This document shows, piece after piece, positions 1 to 5,467 of a stretch of 5,467 nt of DNA. The stretch comes from Chloroflexota bacterium. Lineage in GTDB: Bacteria; Chloroflexota; Dehalococcoidia; Lucifugimonadales; UBA3495. The stretch covers positions 1-5,467 of the forward strand of contig JADFQT010000176.1 of the NCBI GenBank assembly GCA_022561675.1. The letters run 5' to 3'. Position numbers and translations under genes: made by a program. Under the pieces are notes generated by a model. The model was not told the DNA's origin and did no database searches. It saw nothing but the letters and a program-made list of their open reading frames with translations. The first letter of the stretch is position 1. Each line of letters begins with the position of its first letter.

Positions 1-92
1 CTCCACCAACTCCAAACTTTTAGCCCTTCGGTTTCATCATCGGAGAGCAGCATCGCGGCCGGGATTTGGCTTCTAGTCATTGCTCCTTCCAT
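1..92 (-). CDS. Unrecognised partial ORF at window edge
   Basis: A minus-strand frame opens at ATG 92-90, directly after an in-frame TGA, and stays open to the window edge (30 codons). It begins MEGAMTRSQIPAAMLLSDD and continues with a Trp-rich stretch ending near WSWW. The second ATG (80-78) is preceded by GGAAGGAG, a good Shine-Dalgarno match although only about 2 bases from the start. The first ATG has no such site, so 80 may be the real start. The first ATG overlaps the stop of the recombinase remnant (TGATG), which could indicate translational coupling or could be chance. I do not recognise the protein; the visible part is too short to assign a family. Confidence 0.3.
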   Translation of the reverse strand, partial: MEGAMTRSQIPAAMLLSDDETEGLKVWSWW

Positions 93-610
93 CAATCAAT
101 CGGCGAGATTCCGTGACCGGAACAATTGCTCCGATTCGACTGCATTGCATGCCCACGTACACTCGCTCCATCAGCGGGCTGATCGCAAGCCGCCATCAAT
201 CTCGTCCCGCTTAACTTGATACTCTGCGTCGGTGTAGCCCGAGGCCGCTCCAGTTGGTCCCAGGGGTTGCCGCTGACCAGGCCCATGGGGATGAGGAACC
301 GATAGAAGGAGCTGAGGCAGGCTATTCGGGCTCCAATGGTCACCGATGAAGGCTTCTTCCCGGAGAGGCCGGTGCCGTGAGCGTAGCTGAACACCTCTGG
401 CGCGGTGACCTGGTCGAGGGGCTGGCCCGGAGTGTTGAAGAAGAGGTATAGCATCCCGGAGTAGGCCCGCACGGTCCTCATGGAGCCGGAGCGGCGTACA
501 TTTCCAGTTAGCCGAGGGCGAAGAGTCGTAAAGCAACCTAGGCCGACACGAATCTTCGTCTTGGCTCCCAACCCAGTCTGGATCAAGGTACCAAGGGGCG
601 CCGTGCCCAC
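92..610 (-). pseudogene. Tyrosine recombinase remnant (N-terminal core-binding domain only)
   Basis: This reading frame encodes the start of a tyrosine-type site-specific recombinase (phage integrase/XerCD-like). Residues about 44-125 match the SAM-like N-terminal core-binding domain: an RTVRAYSGMLYLFF helix, then DQVTAPEVFSYAHG, then ARIACLSSFYRFLI, ending near SGNPWDQLERPR. In the family this segment clamps the DNA and is followed by a catalytic domain with the R-H-R-Y residues. Here homology fades after about residue 130. The frame ends at 172 aa, where a full protein would have about 300, and no catalytic domain can be seen. Around 200-235 a neighbouring frame reads KRDEIDGGL, resembling the DEIRRLL stretch at the start of the catalytic domain, so a frameshift there is likely. 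The start used is GTG 610-608; an in-frame TAG lies 3 codons upstream and no clear ribosome binding site is visible. The IS begins only about 15 bp upstream and may have separated the gene from its promoter. It is almost certainly inactive as an enzyme. Confidence 0.75.
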
Positions 611-624
611 TGGGGGTTCTACTA

Positions 625-636
625 AGGGTGCTGAAA
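625..636 (+). repeat. Left terminal inverted repeat of the IS
   Basis: AGGGTGCTGAAA is exactly complementary to 1937-1948. Beyond 12 bp the match becomes imperfect (AATCCG here against TAGGGC at the other end). Outside, CTAA at 622-625 mirrors TTAG at 1950-1953 if a 2-base indel is allowed. Confidence 0.8.
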
Positions 637-656
637 AATCCGTACCTGACGGGGTC

Positions 657-687
657 TTGAGTAGGTGGTACAGTCCGAGGGTAGATA
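657..687 (+). promoter_or_regulatory. Possible transposase promoter
   Basis: TTGAGT (657-662) and TAGATA (682-687) resemble sigma-70 -35 and -10 boxes, separated by 19 bp, slightly longer than optimal. They lie inside the left end of the IS and just upstream of the transposase ribosome binding site, the expected place. The match is weak. Confidence 0.25.
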
Positions 688-705
688 ACTTGGGGAGGGA
701 GCGGG

Positions 706-1811
706 ATGCGAGGAGATGTGGAAGGGCAGGCCCTGATTCTTAGTGCGGGGACTCCAGACCAGCTGATACCCCAGGACCACCCCATCCGGCTAATCAAACC
801 CATGGTCGACCGGGCTTTGGCTGAGCTGTCTCCCACCTTCAGCCGCATGTACGCCAAGGTGGGACGTCCCTCCATCCCTCCCGAGCATTTACTCAAAGGA
901 TGCCTGCTGATGGCTCTCTACACCATAAGGAGCGAGCGCCAGTTCTGCGAGCGACTGCAATATGACCTGCTGTTCAAGTGGTTTCTGGACCTGAACATCA
1001 TGGACCCAGCCTTCGACCCCTCCACCTTTTCCAAGAACAAGACTCGGCTATTGGACCATGAGGTGTCTGGACAATTCTTCCAGGAGGTGTTGGCTGAAGC
1101 CCAGCGCCGGGATCTGCTGTCCGATGAGCACTTCACCGTGGACGGGACCTTGCTGGAATCTTGGGCGTCATTCAAGAGCTTCCGACCCAAAGATGGTAAC
1201 GGGCTCAAAGATAGTAAAGAACCCAAAGGAGGAGGACGCAACCCCGAGGTGGACTTTCGGGGGGAACAATGGAAGAAACAATGGAAGAACGACAGCCATG
1301 CCTCCACCACGGACCCAGAGGCTCGACTGGCGCGTAAGGGCCCTGGGAAGGAGGCCAAGCTGTGCTTTGCCGGACATGTGCTAATGGAGAACCGTAATGG
1401 CTTGGCGGTGGGGGTGTTGGTCACTGAGGCCACCGGACGGGCGGAGCGGCAGGCTGCGGTGGACCTGCTTTCCCGTCTGCGGGGAGTGGGCCGGATAACC
1501 CTGGGAGCAGACAAGAACTACGACACCGAAGCCTTCGTTGCTAAATGCCGGGAGATGAGGGTCACTCCTCACGTGCCCAGAATACCGGCCGGGCCAGCGC
1601 CATCGATGGCAGGACAACCCGTCACCCGGGGTATGCCATCAGCCAGCGGGTGAGGAAGCGGGTGGAGGAGATCTTCGGCTGGACCAAGACGGTGGGCGGC
1701 GGACGCAAGTTGCGTTACATCGGGGTAGCCCGCAACCAGATGTGGGCGGACCTGACGGTGGCCGCCTACAACCTGGTCCGGATGGCCAAATTGGCTCTAA
1801 ACCCGGGCTGA
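706..1811 (+). pseudogene. IS5-superfamily transposase, frameshifted
   Basis: This is a DDE transposase that would cut and rejoin the ends of the surrounding IS. The start ATG 706 gives the family-typical MRGDVEGQA opening and follows GGGAGGGAGCGGG, a good ribosome binding site. Residues about 18-115 are the DUF772/InsH-type N-terminal domain (DHPIRLIKPMVDRALAELSP, GRPSIPPEHLL, IRSERQFCERLQYDLLFKWF, STFSKNKTRLL). Candidate catalytic residues are Asp146 in TVDGT and Asp269 in LGADKNYD. The first frame runs out at 1653 with a nonsense tail. The correct continuation (AQNTGRASAIDGRTTRHPGY, then the VEEIFGW glutamate and the NQMWADLTVAAYNLVRMAKL terminus) lies in the -1 frame and ends at 1811. The switch falls at about 1573-1577 (GTG CCC read instead of GTG GCC), consistent with loss of one G. 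No X-XXY-YYZ slippery heptamer is visible there, so decay is more likely than programmed frameshifting. Repaired length would be about 368 aa, normal for the group. Neither piece alone carries the full D-D-E triad. Confidence 0.88.
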
Positions 1812-1842
1812 CGGTGTGACAAAGGCCTCCTCCGGGGGTGAA

Positions 1843-1853
1843 GGGGCTTCCCC
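1843..1853 (+). terminator. GC-rich hairpin after the transposase stop
   Basis: GGGG-CTT-CCCC forms a tight 4-bp stem with a 3-base loop, about 30 bp after the transposase stop and inside the IS right end. No T-run follows, so it is not a classical Rho-independent terminator, and its role is uncertain. Confidence 0.2.
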
Positions 1854-1936
1854 AGGTGATTGAGACCCCTCCTCTACAGATTGCATTCCTCTAGAACAAC
1901 GATGGTTAACAGCCTTTAGCCCACCTGTCGGCCCTA

Positions 1937-1948
1937 TTTCAGCACCCT
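1937..1948 (-). repeat. Right terminal inverted repeat of the IS
   Basis: TTTCAGCACCCT is the exact complement of the left repeat at 625-636. It is followed by GT and then TAG, giving TTAG at 1950-1953 just outside. Confidence 0.8.
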
Positions 1949-1982
1949 GTTAGAGGGGACTCTGTGGACTTAGGCTTAGCCG

Positions 1983-2159
1983 TTACTCGCAAATCCGATA
2001 GACCCCCATCTGGTGGTACACTGCCGGTTTGTTTTTAGGCAGGGGCCGGAATTTCTCGCGCTCATCTGCCAGCTGCCATAGGTCCTCACTCTCCAGTTCC
2101 GCCTGCTTTTCTCTGAACCCGCCGGTTTCGTAGACGTCTGGCCGCGGGCTAAAAACCAC
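1983..2159 (-). pseudogene. Possible C-terminal remnant of an unknown protein
   Basis: A 58-codon minus-strand frame with no ATG runs from GTG 2159 to TAA 1985-1983. It reads VVFSPRPDVYETGGF at the start and MGVYRICE at the end, with a charged middle segment (EKQAELESEDLWQLADER). The composition looks like a genuine soluble protein, with mixed charged and aromatic residues and few rare ones, unlike the neighbouring shadow frames. The codon just upstream is TAG, and the same frame before it reads LAWHRG. A TGG-to-TAG change would join the two into a longer protein, although another stop (TAA) follows within about 20 codons. No ribosome binding site is visible. I do not recognise the family. 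It may be the 3' end of a gene destroyed when the mobile elements arrived, or chance. Confidence 0.3.
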
Positions 2160-2264
2160 CTAGCCTCTGTGCCATGCCAAATCTCTGGATCTCCCCGCCA
2201 GACACTGGCTTTAGAATAGGCTTCGAGAACGCCATCCGATTAGGCAGCCGCCGAAGGAGGAAAA

Positions 2265-2474
2265 ATGTGGTATTGCGCTCCTTGGGGCCGGCGGCACTGG
2301 CAACAGGGCCCAGGATGGCACTGAGGAGCAAAGTTCAAGGTCCAGTACAACCTTCTGTCCGAAAACCTTAGGGGCAAGAAACTAGCCGCCCGGGGTAGTC
2401 TCCTCTGCCAAGAATTAATGGCTCCGGGTGAGACCCTGATGGACCAAGCCTTCCAACTGTGGCAGGGTGGTTGA
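2265..2474 (+). pseudogene. Small ORF with strong RBS, interrupted by in-frame TGA
   Basis: GAAGGAGG (2253-2260) lies 4 bases before ATG 2265, the best ribosome binding site in the window. The frame reads MWYCAPWGRRHWQQGPGWH and then stops at TGA 2322-2324. The same frame stays open for 49 more codons (GAKFKVQYNLLSENLRGKKL onward) to TGA 2472-2474. The Trp/Gly/Arg-rich opening vaguely resembles short MWGxGPWGRR-type proteins that I recall in Chloroflexota, which is a recollection and not a search result. The simplest reading is a 69-residue gene in which a TGG (Trp) became TGA; a 19-residue peptide is the alternative. Selenocysteine is unlikely because no SECIS-like hairpin is evident right after the TGA. 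The opposite strand also has an open frame here (2331-2149), which looks random in composition. Confidence 0.3.
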
Positions 2475-2521
2475 AATAGTCGGCGTTAGTCGGGGACAAA
2501 ATCTAGCTGAGGGTGGACGTG

Positions 2522-2543
2522 GAAACCCTAGAATTAGGGCTTC
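2522..2543. repeat. Imperfect hairpin
   Basis: GAA-a-CCCTA, loop GAAT, TAGGG-c-TTC: an 8-pair stem with one A-C mismatch. No T-run follows on either strand. Function unknown. Confidence 0.3.
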
Positions 2544-2588
2544 ATGAAGATTTAAAGTGACTAGCGTGAAGTAGGCCTAAAACGGAAG

Positions 2589-2618
2589 AGTCTGGTAACC
2601 CGTGGATTAATCCAGACT
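2589..2618 (+). terminator. Weak terminator-like hairpin
   Basis: AGTCTGG (2589-2595) pairs with CCAGACT (2612-2618) across a 16-base loop. The following sequence GGGTTTGATTTT is moderately T-rich, beginning 4 bases after the stem. The long loop and interrupted T tract make this a marginal terminator. It lies about 115 bp downstream of the small interrupted ORF. Confidence 0.25.
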
Positions 2619-2730
2619 GGGTTTGATTTTAGTGCCATAGCGGTGAGTGTCATGTTCTCGATGAGGATCCCGATGCATTTAGTGCGTGGGGACTGTTTAG
2701 AGGTTTCAACCGCGGTTTTCCTGCTAGCGG

Positions 2731-2745
2731 CCGCCTGGCAGGCGG
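2731..2745. repeat. GC-rich hairpin
   Basis: CCGCCT-GGC-AGGCGG is a perfect 6-bp stem with a 3-base loop, extendable by GG/CC if one A is bulged. No T-run is present. Function unknown. Confidence 0.35.
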
Positions 2746-2997
2746 ACCAAGGGGTTAGGAACCCGGAGGCCTTGGCGCCCGTGCAGGCTCGATTCTCCGG
2801 CCGGATGATTACTTTGGGCTAATCTATTGCAGAGGCCGGTCACCTTACTCCAACAGGAAACCATAGTGAAAAGCCCTGAGGAAACTCGTGTGCAAACGTG
2901 GGTAATAGTTGAGTTGGTGGATTCCAGCTTAAGGGTCAGATTTATGTGGTGAATGGGCCTGGCCTTCCTCAATTAATCGGCCTCGTGGTGGGATTCG

Positions 2998-3039
2998 AGA
3001 CGATAGGCCTGCCTCGTCTGAGCCCCAACCCATAGGGGC
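2998..3039 (+). promoter_or_regulatory. Two tandem hairpins in the presumed leader of the sensor gene
   Basis: AGACGA (2998-3003) pairs with TCGTCT (3014-3019). Three bases later GCCCC (3022-3026) pairs with GGGGC (3035-3039). They end 50 bp before the ATG of the sensor gene. If transcribed they could form a structured 5' leader. No T-run follows, and I match them to no known riboswitch class. Confidence 0.25.
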
Positions 3040-3089
3040 ACACCTGCTAGGAATGTCACCTTCGGGTTAGGCGTCTCCTTGTTAAAGCA

Positions 3090-5467
3090 ATGCTGACAAA
3101 GCTCAGACCCAGGTGGGGCATAGCCACCATCCTAACCATCGGCCTCGTCTCGGTCATTACCCTGGTGATGGTCGTTGACCTAGCCTGGGACATCCGCCAT
3201 GAGCGCGCAGCCGCCCAGGCTAGACTGGGAGAGCGGGGCCACCTGCTGGCCAGCAGCCTCAACGACGTGCTGGCCAGCTACATCTACCTCTCCGACCTTG
3301 ACGCCCTGCGGAACCTGGCCGAGGTGGTGCGCAGCGATCACGGTGTGGAGTACATGCGCATCTTCGACCGGGAGGGCAGGGTTCTGGTGACTGCCCCCCG
3401 GGAAGATGGCCAGACCAACTACGCCACCGTCTTCGCCAGCGACCAGCCTGCTCTTCAGTTGCTGCAAGAGGGCCAGAATAGCCTGCGGTTTAAAGGCGAT
3501 ACCCTGGAGGTGGCCAGCCCCATCGCCGTGGACGGGGAGGTGCTGGGGCTGGTGGAGTTCGGCTTCAACGCCGACGCCCTTAGGGCCGAGATCCGGTCCG
3601 TTATGCTCCAGCAAGTCTGGGAGGTCGCCCTGCTGGTAGTCATAGCTATATTCCTCGCTTATTTCGTCGCCCAGTACTTTACCCGACCAATTCGGCGCCT
3701 GGCGGCGGCCACCAACCAGATTGGTATGGGTGAGTTGGAGTTTACCGCCGATAACAACCGCAATGACGAAATCGGAGAGCTGACCCGCTCCTTCTCCCTT
3801 ATGGCGGTGCGGGTCCAGGAGCGCACCGACGAGCTGGAAGCCGCTAATGACAATCTCATCGCTGAAATGAACGAGCGTCAGAGGCTTGAAGATGTGGAAC
3901 GTCTTCGCGCCCAAGAATTGGCGGTGGTAGACGAGGTAGGCCGCATCGTTACGTCCACCCTGGATATTGATGAGGTGTACGAGAAATTCGCCCTGGAGCT
4001 GAAAAAGCTGGTGGACTTCGATCGGGCGTCCATCAATGTCATAGACCAGGAGGCTGGCACTGTAACCCTGAAATACCTCATTGGGCCTGCCCGGGAAGGC
4101 CGCTCTGTAGGCACCGTCGCTTCCCTCCAGGGCACTGAGAACCAAAGGGTTTCGGACACGCGCCAGACTTTGCGGAGAGAAGACGCAGCCGAGGACGACC
4201 GATATCTGTCTGACCTGGAACATGCAAGCAATGGAATGCGTGCCACGATGAGGGTTCCCTTGCTCCTCCAGGGCAGAGTTATCGGGTCCATGAGCTTGCG
4301 GAGTAAGCAAGTTGGGGCCTTTGGTCCAAGGGAGCAGGCCATCCTGGAGCGGCTGGCCAAACAAATAGCACCGGCGATTGAGAATTCTCAGCTGTACCTG
4401 CGGCTCCAGACCAGTATGGAGGAGATGGCTGTGGTCGACGAGGTCGCCCAGATCGTCACCTCCACCCTGGATATTGATGAGGTATACGAGAAATTCGCCC
4501 TTGAGGTGAAGAAGCTGGTGGACTTCGACCGAATGAACATCAACCTCATCGATCGCGAGGCCGGGGTTTTCACGGTCAAATACCTTGTTGGAAAGGACTT
4601 GCCGGGGCGCCACCCTGGCCGGGTCAGACCGCTGGAGGGTACCCGGAACCAACATATTATGGAAACCGGTCGGACCCTGGTGCGGGAGGACATTGGCGAG
4701 AGCCGGTTTCCGGGGGACCTGGTTGATGCCGAGGCCGGGTTACACTCCAGCATTATGGTGCCGCTAATCACCAAAGGCCAGGTTATCGGCGTCATGAGGA
4801 TGCGTAGCCACCGGGCAGGCGCCTATGGGCCGCGGGAGCAGGCCATCCTGGAGCGGCTGGCCAAGCAGATCGCCCCCGCTGTTGAGAATTCTCAGCTGTA
4901 CCTGCGGCTCCAGGCTAGTGTCGAGGAAATGGACTTGGCGGACGAGGTAGCCCGGATTATCACTTCTACGCTGAATAGCGATGAAGTGTACGAGAAATTC
5001 GCCCTGGAGCTGAAGAAGCTGGTGGACTTCGACCGGTTACACATCAATGTCATAGACCAAGACGCGGGTACTGTCGAGTCCAGATACCTTTTCGGCCCAG
5101 AGCTACCGGATTACCAGGTTGGAAATAAAAGAACCCTGGAGCATACGGACGCCCAAGGCAAAGTGATTCGCCGGGCGTTGCTCTGGAACGACCAGCGGAC
5201 CGGCGACCAGTGCGCCGCCATTACGAAGAGGGTGGGGAAGAAAAAGCTCCTGGAGGTGACGGGGAATCCCGTCCTGCCGGGATTCACGGCCCCCAAAATT
5301 CTCTGGGTCCGGGAAAACGAGCCCGAGGTGTACAGCAAAGTTGCCAGAGTCCTCCTTCCGAAGGACTACATCCGCTACCGCCTCACCGGGTCGTTTCATA
5401 CCGACGTCTCCGACGCGTCGGGAATGTCGCTTCTCGATGTCGGCAAGCGCGCGGGGTCCGACGAAAT
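3090..5467 (+). CDS. Cache-like/HAMP/GAF sensor protein fused in frame to a xylulokinase fragment (3' partial)
   Basis: One uninterrupted frame of 792 codons runs to the window edge. ATG 3090 is the only start after the in-frame TAG at 3048-3050; its ribosome binding site is poor. The N-terminal part is a membrane signalling protein. A TM helix (about residues 9-31, GIATILTIGLVSVITLVMVV) is followed by an extracytoplasmic segment (about 32-175) with Cache/PDC-like features (VEYMRIFDREGRVL; LEVASPIAVDGEVLGLVEFG). A second TM helix (about 176-197) leads into a HAMP domain with the conserved Pro in TRPIRRLA (Pro200) and the DEIGEL motif (226-231). A charged coiled coil (about 246-280) precedes GAF domains at about 281-437, 450-605 and a third from 618. 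The third GAF stops near residue 686 and is replaced by the central N-terminal lobe of xylulokinase (687-792, LLWNDQRT, PGFTAPKILWV, KVLLPKDYIRYRLTG, DVSDASG). The architecture suggests an extracellular signal relayed to a cytoplasmic output domain; that output domain is not visible. The hybrid is unlikely to work as either protein and may be an assembly chimera. Confidence 0.85.
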   Translation, partial: MLTKLRPRWGIATILTIGLVSVITLVMVVDLAWDIRHERAAAQARLGERGHLLASSLNDVLASYIYLSDLDALRNLAEVVRSDHGVEYMRIFDREGRVLVTAPREDGQTNYATVFASDQPALQLLQEGQNSLRFKGDTLEVASPIAVDGEVLGLVEFGFNADALRAEIRSVMLQQVWEVALLVVIAIFLAYFVAQYFTRPIRRLAAATNQIGMGELEFTADNNRNDEIGELTRSFSLMAVRVQERTDELEAANDNLIAEMNERQRLEDVERLRAQELAVVDEVGRIVTSTLDIDEVYEKFALELKKLVDFDRASINVIDQEAGTVTLKYLIGPAREGRSVGTVASLQGTENQRVSDTRQTLRREDAAEDDRYLSDLEHASNGMRATMRVPLLLQGRVIGSMSLRSKQVGAFGPREQAILERLAKQIAPAIENSQLYLRLQTSMEEMAVVDEVAQIVTSTLDIDEVYEKFALEVKKLVDFDRMNINLIDREAGVFTVKYLVGKDLPGRHPGRVRPLEGTRNQHIMETGRTLVREDIGESRFPGDLVDAEAGLHSSIMVPLITKGQVIGVMRMRSHRAGAYGPREQAILERLAKQIAPAVENSQLYLRLQASVEEMDLADEVARIITSTLNSDEVYEKFALELKKLVDFDRLHINVIDQDAGTVESRYLFGPELPDYQVGNKRTLEHTDAQGKVIRRALLWNDQRTGDQCAAITKRVGKKKLLEVTGNPVLPGFTAPKILWVRENEPEVYSKVARVLLPKDYIRYRLTGSFHTDVSDASGMSLLDVGKRAGSDE
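3921..5147 (+). repeat. Three tandem GAF-encoding repeats (third truncated)
   Basis: The coding sequence repeats with periods of 507 and 504 bp. The best-conserved block encodes YEKFALELKKLVDFD and occurs at 3978-4021, 4485-4528 and 4989-5032. A second block, encoding REQAILERLAKQIAP followed by ENSQLYLRLQ, occurs at about 4331-4410 and 4835-4914, and its 30-bp tail (GAGAATTCTCAGCTGTACCT onward) is identical in both copies. The similarity is conserved at DNA level, which points to recent duplication or gene conversion of the GAF units. The third copy matches the others only as far as the LEGT/LEHT position (about 5147). Confidence 0.85.
5148..5467 (+). pseudogene. xylB: Xylulokinase fragment lacking its N terminus (continues beyond window)
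   Basis: Xylulokinase (FGGY carbohydrate kinase family) phosphorylates D-xylulose with ATP in the cytoplasm, the last dedicated step of xylose catabolism. The translation DAQGKVIRRALLWNDQRTGD aligns by eye with the DAQQRVLRPAILWNDGR region of E. coli XylB at about residue 80. It continues through a TGNPVLPGFTAPKILWV block, EPEVYSKVARVLLPKDY, RYRLTGSFHTDVSDASG and LLDV, all hallmark blocks of the family N-terminal lobe, about 106 residues in total. Missing on the left are the phosphate-binding GIDxGTSG motif and the substrate-contacting GQMHG motif. The catalytic Asp (Asp233 in E. coli) and the C-terminal lobe would lie beyond the edge and cannot be assessed. The segment has no start codon or ribosome binding site of its own and is read in the same frame as the upstream GAF protein. 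It is listed separately so that the kinase homology is not lost inside the sensor entry. Confidence 0.88.

Larger units (their letters stand above)
625..1948 (+). mobile_element. IS5-superfamily insertion sequence, about 1.32 kb
   Basis: The element is bounded by perfect 12-bp inverted repeats, AGGGTGCTGAAA on the left and its complement on the right, and contains a single transposase gene oriented left to right. The size and single-gene layout fit an IS5-superfamily element. The flanks read CTAA on the left (622-625, overlapping the first repeat base) and TTAG on the right (1950-1953). Both match the YTAR target preference known for IS5, but they are not identical to each other, so no clean target duplication can be claimed. 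Exact outer ends are uncertain by 1-3 bp. With its transposase frameshifted the copy is probably non-autonomous. Confidence 0.8.
2475..3089. other. Intergenic stretch without a supported gene
   Basis: About 600 bp with frequent stops in all plus frames. The one longer minus-strand frame (2972-2724) has an unnatural composition and no ribosome binding site. I tested several T-arm-like strings (around 2785-2800 and 2990-3000) and none folds into a tRNA. What can be seen is a series of short inverted repeats, including a TCCGGCCGGA palindrome at 2796-2805 and the hairpins listed separately. The region could be decayed coding sequence or the long leader of the sensor gene. Confidence 0.5.

Noticed and set aside
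480..743. Plus-strand frame of 87 codons upstream of the transposase
   Set aside because: Antisense to the recombinase domain, crosses the IS end, and its product looks random.
171..896. A 241-codon minus-strand frame crossing the IS left end
   Set aside because: It straddles the IS boundary and overlaps the transposase start antisense. Only a short stretch near 200-235 resembles recombinase sequence; the rest is out-of-frame shadow.
918..1514. Minus-strand frame of 198 codons inside the transposase
   Set aside because: Ser/Arg/Pro-rich antisense shadow of a well-supported transposase.
2760..2830. Possible tRNA suggested by a GGCTCGATTC T-arm-like string
   Set aside because: The flanking 5-base arms do not pair and no acceptor or anticodon stem can be built on either strand.
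2724..2972. Minus-strand frame of 82 codons in the intergenic stretch
   Set aside because: No ribosome binding site, no recognisable motif and unnatural composition; considered chance.
3180..4655. A 491-codon open frame on the minus strand opposite the sensor gene
   Set aside because: Its product is rich in H, Q, L and V with no domain logic. The plus strand in the same place encodes clear TM, HAMP and GAF features, so this is a shadow caused by GC-rich codon structure.
1..5467. CRISPR array, toxin-antitoxin pair or defence system
   Set aside because: No short regularly spaced repeats, no paired small genes with such features and no defence-related domain are visible. The only regular repeats are the GAF units.

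Overview
This is a GC-rich bacterial window, probably from an uncultured genome or metagenome contig. The style of the tyrosine recombinase, the IS5-type transposase and the multi-GAF sensor would fit Chloroflexota (Dehalococcoidia-like), but that assignment is inference from memory of similar proteins and no marker gene is present. The window divides into a decayed mobile region (1 to about 2500), a largely gene-free stretch (about 2475-3089) and one long reading frame on the plus strand that runs off the right edge (3090-5467).

The left part holds, on the minus strand, an unrecognised partial ORF at the edge and the N-terminal, DNA-binding part of a tyrosine recombinase without its catalytic domain. 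Immediately upstream of the recombinase start lies a 1.3-kb insertion sequence of the IS5 superfamily (625-1948). It has 12-bp perfect terminal inverted repeats and one transposase gene broken by a single-base frameshift. Both mobility genes therefore look dead.

The stretch from 1949 to 3089 has no convincing intact gene. It contains a 58-codon minus-strand ORF that reads like the C-terminal end of a lost protein, a small plus-strand ORF with an excellent ribosome binding site but an in-frame TGA after 19 codons, and several short hairpins, two of them just upstream of the sensor gene.

The right part is the main gene. It encodes a membrane sensor with a TM helix, an extracytoplasmic Cache-like domain, a second TM helix, a HAMP linker, a coiled coil and GAF repeats about 168 residues long that are also conserved as DNA repeats. 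The third GAF domain breaks off after about 65 residues and the same frame continues without a stop into the middle of a xylulokinase (XylB, FGGY family). This kinase lacks its own first ~80 residues. The hybrid joins two unrelated, individually truncated domains. It is either an assembly chimera or a real illegitimate recombination, and it is the most notable observation here. It should not be annotated simply as a GAF protein or simply as a xylulokinase.
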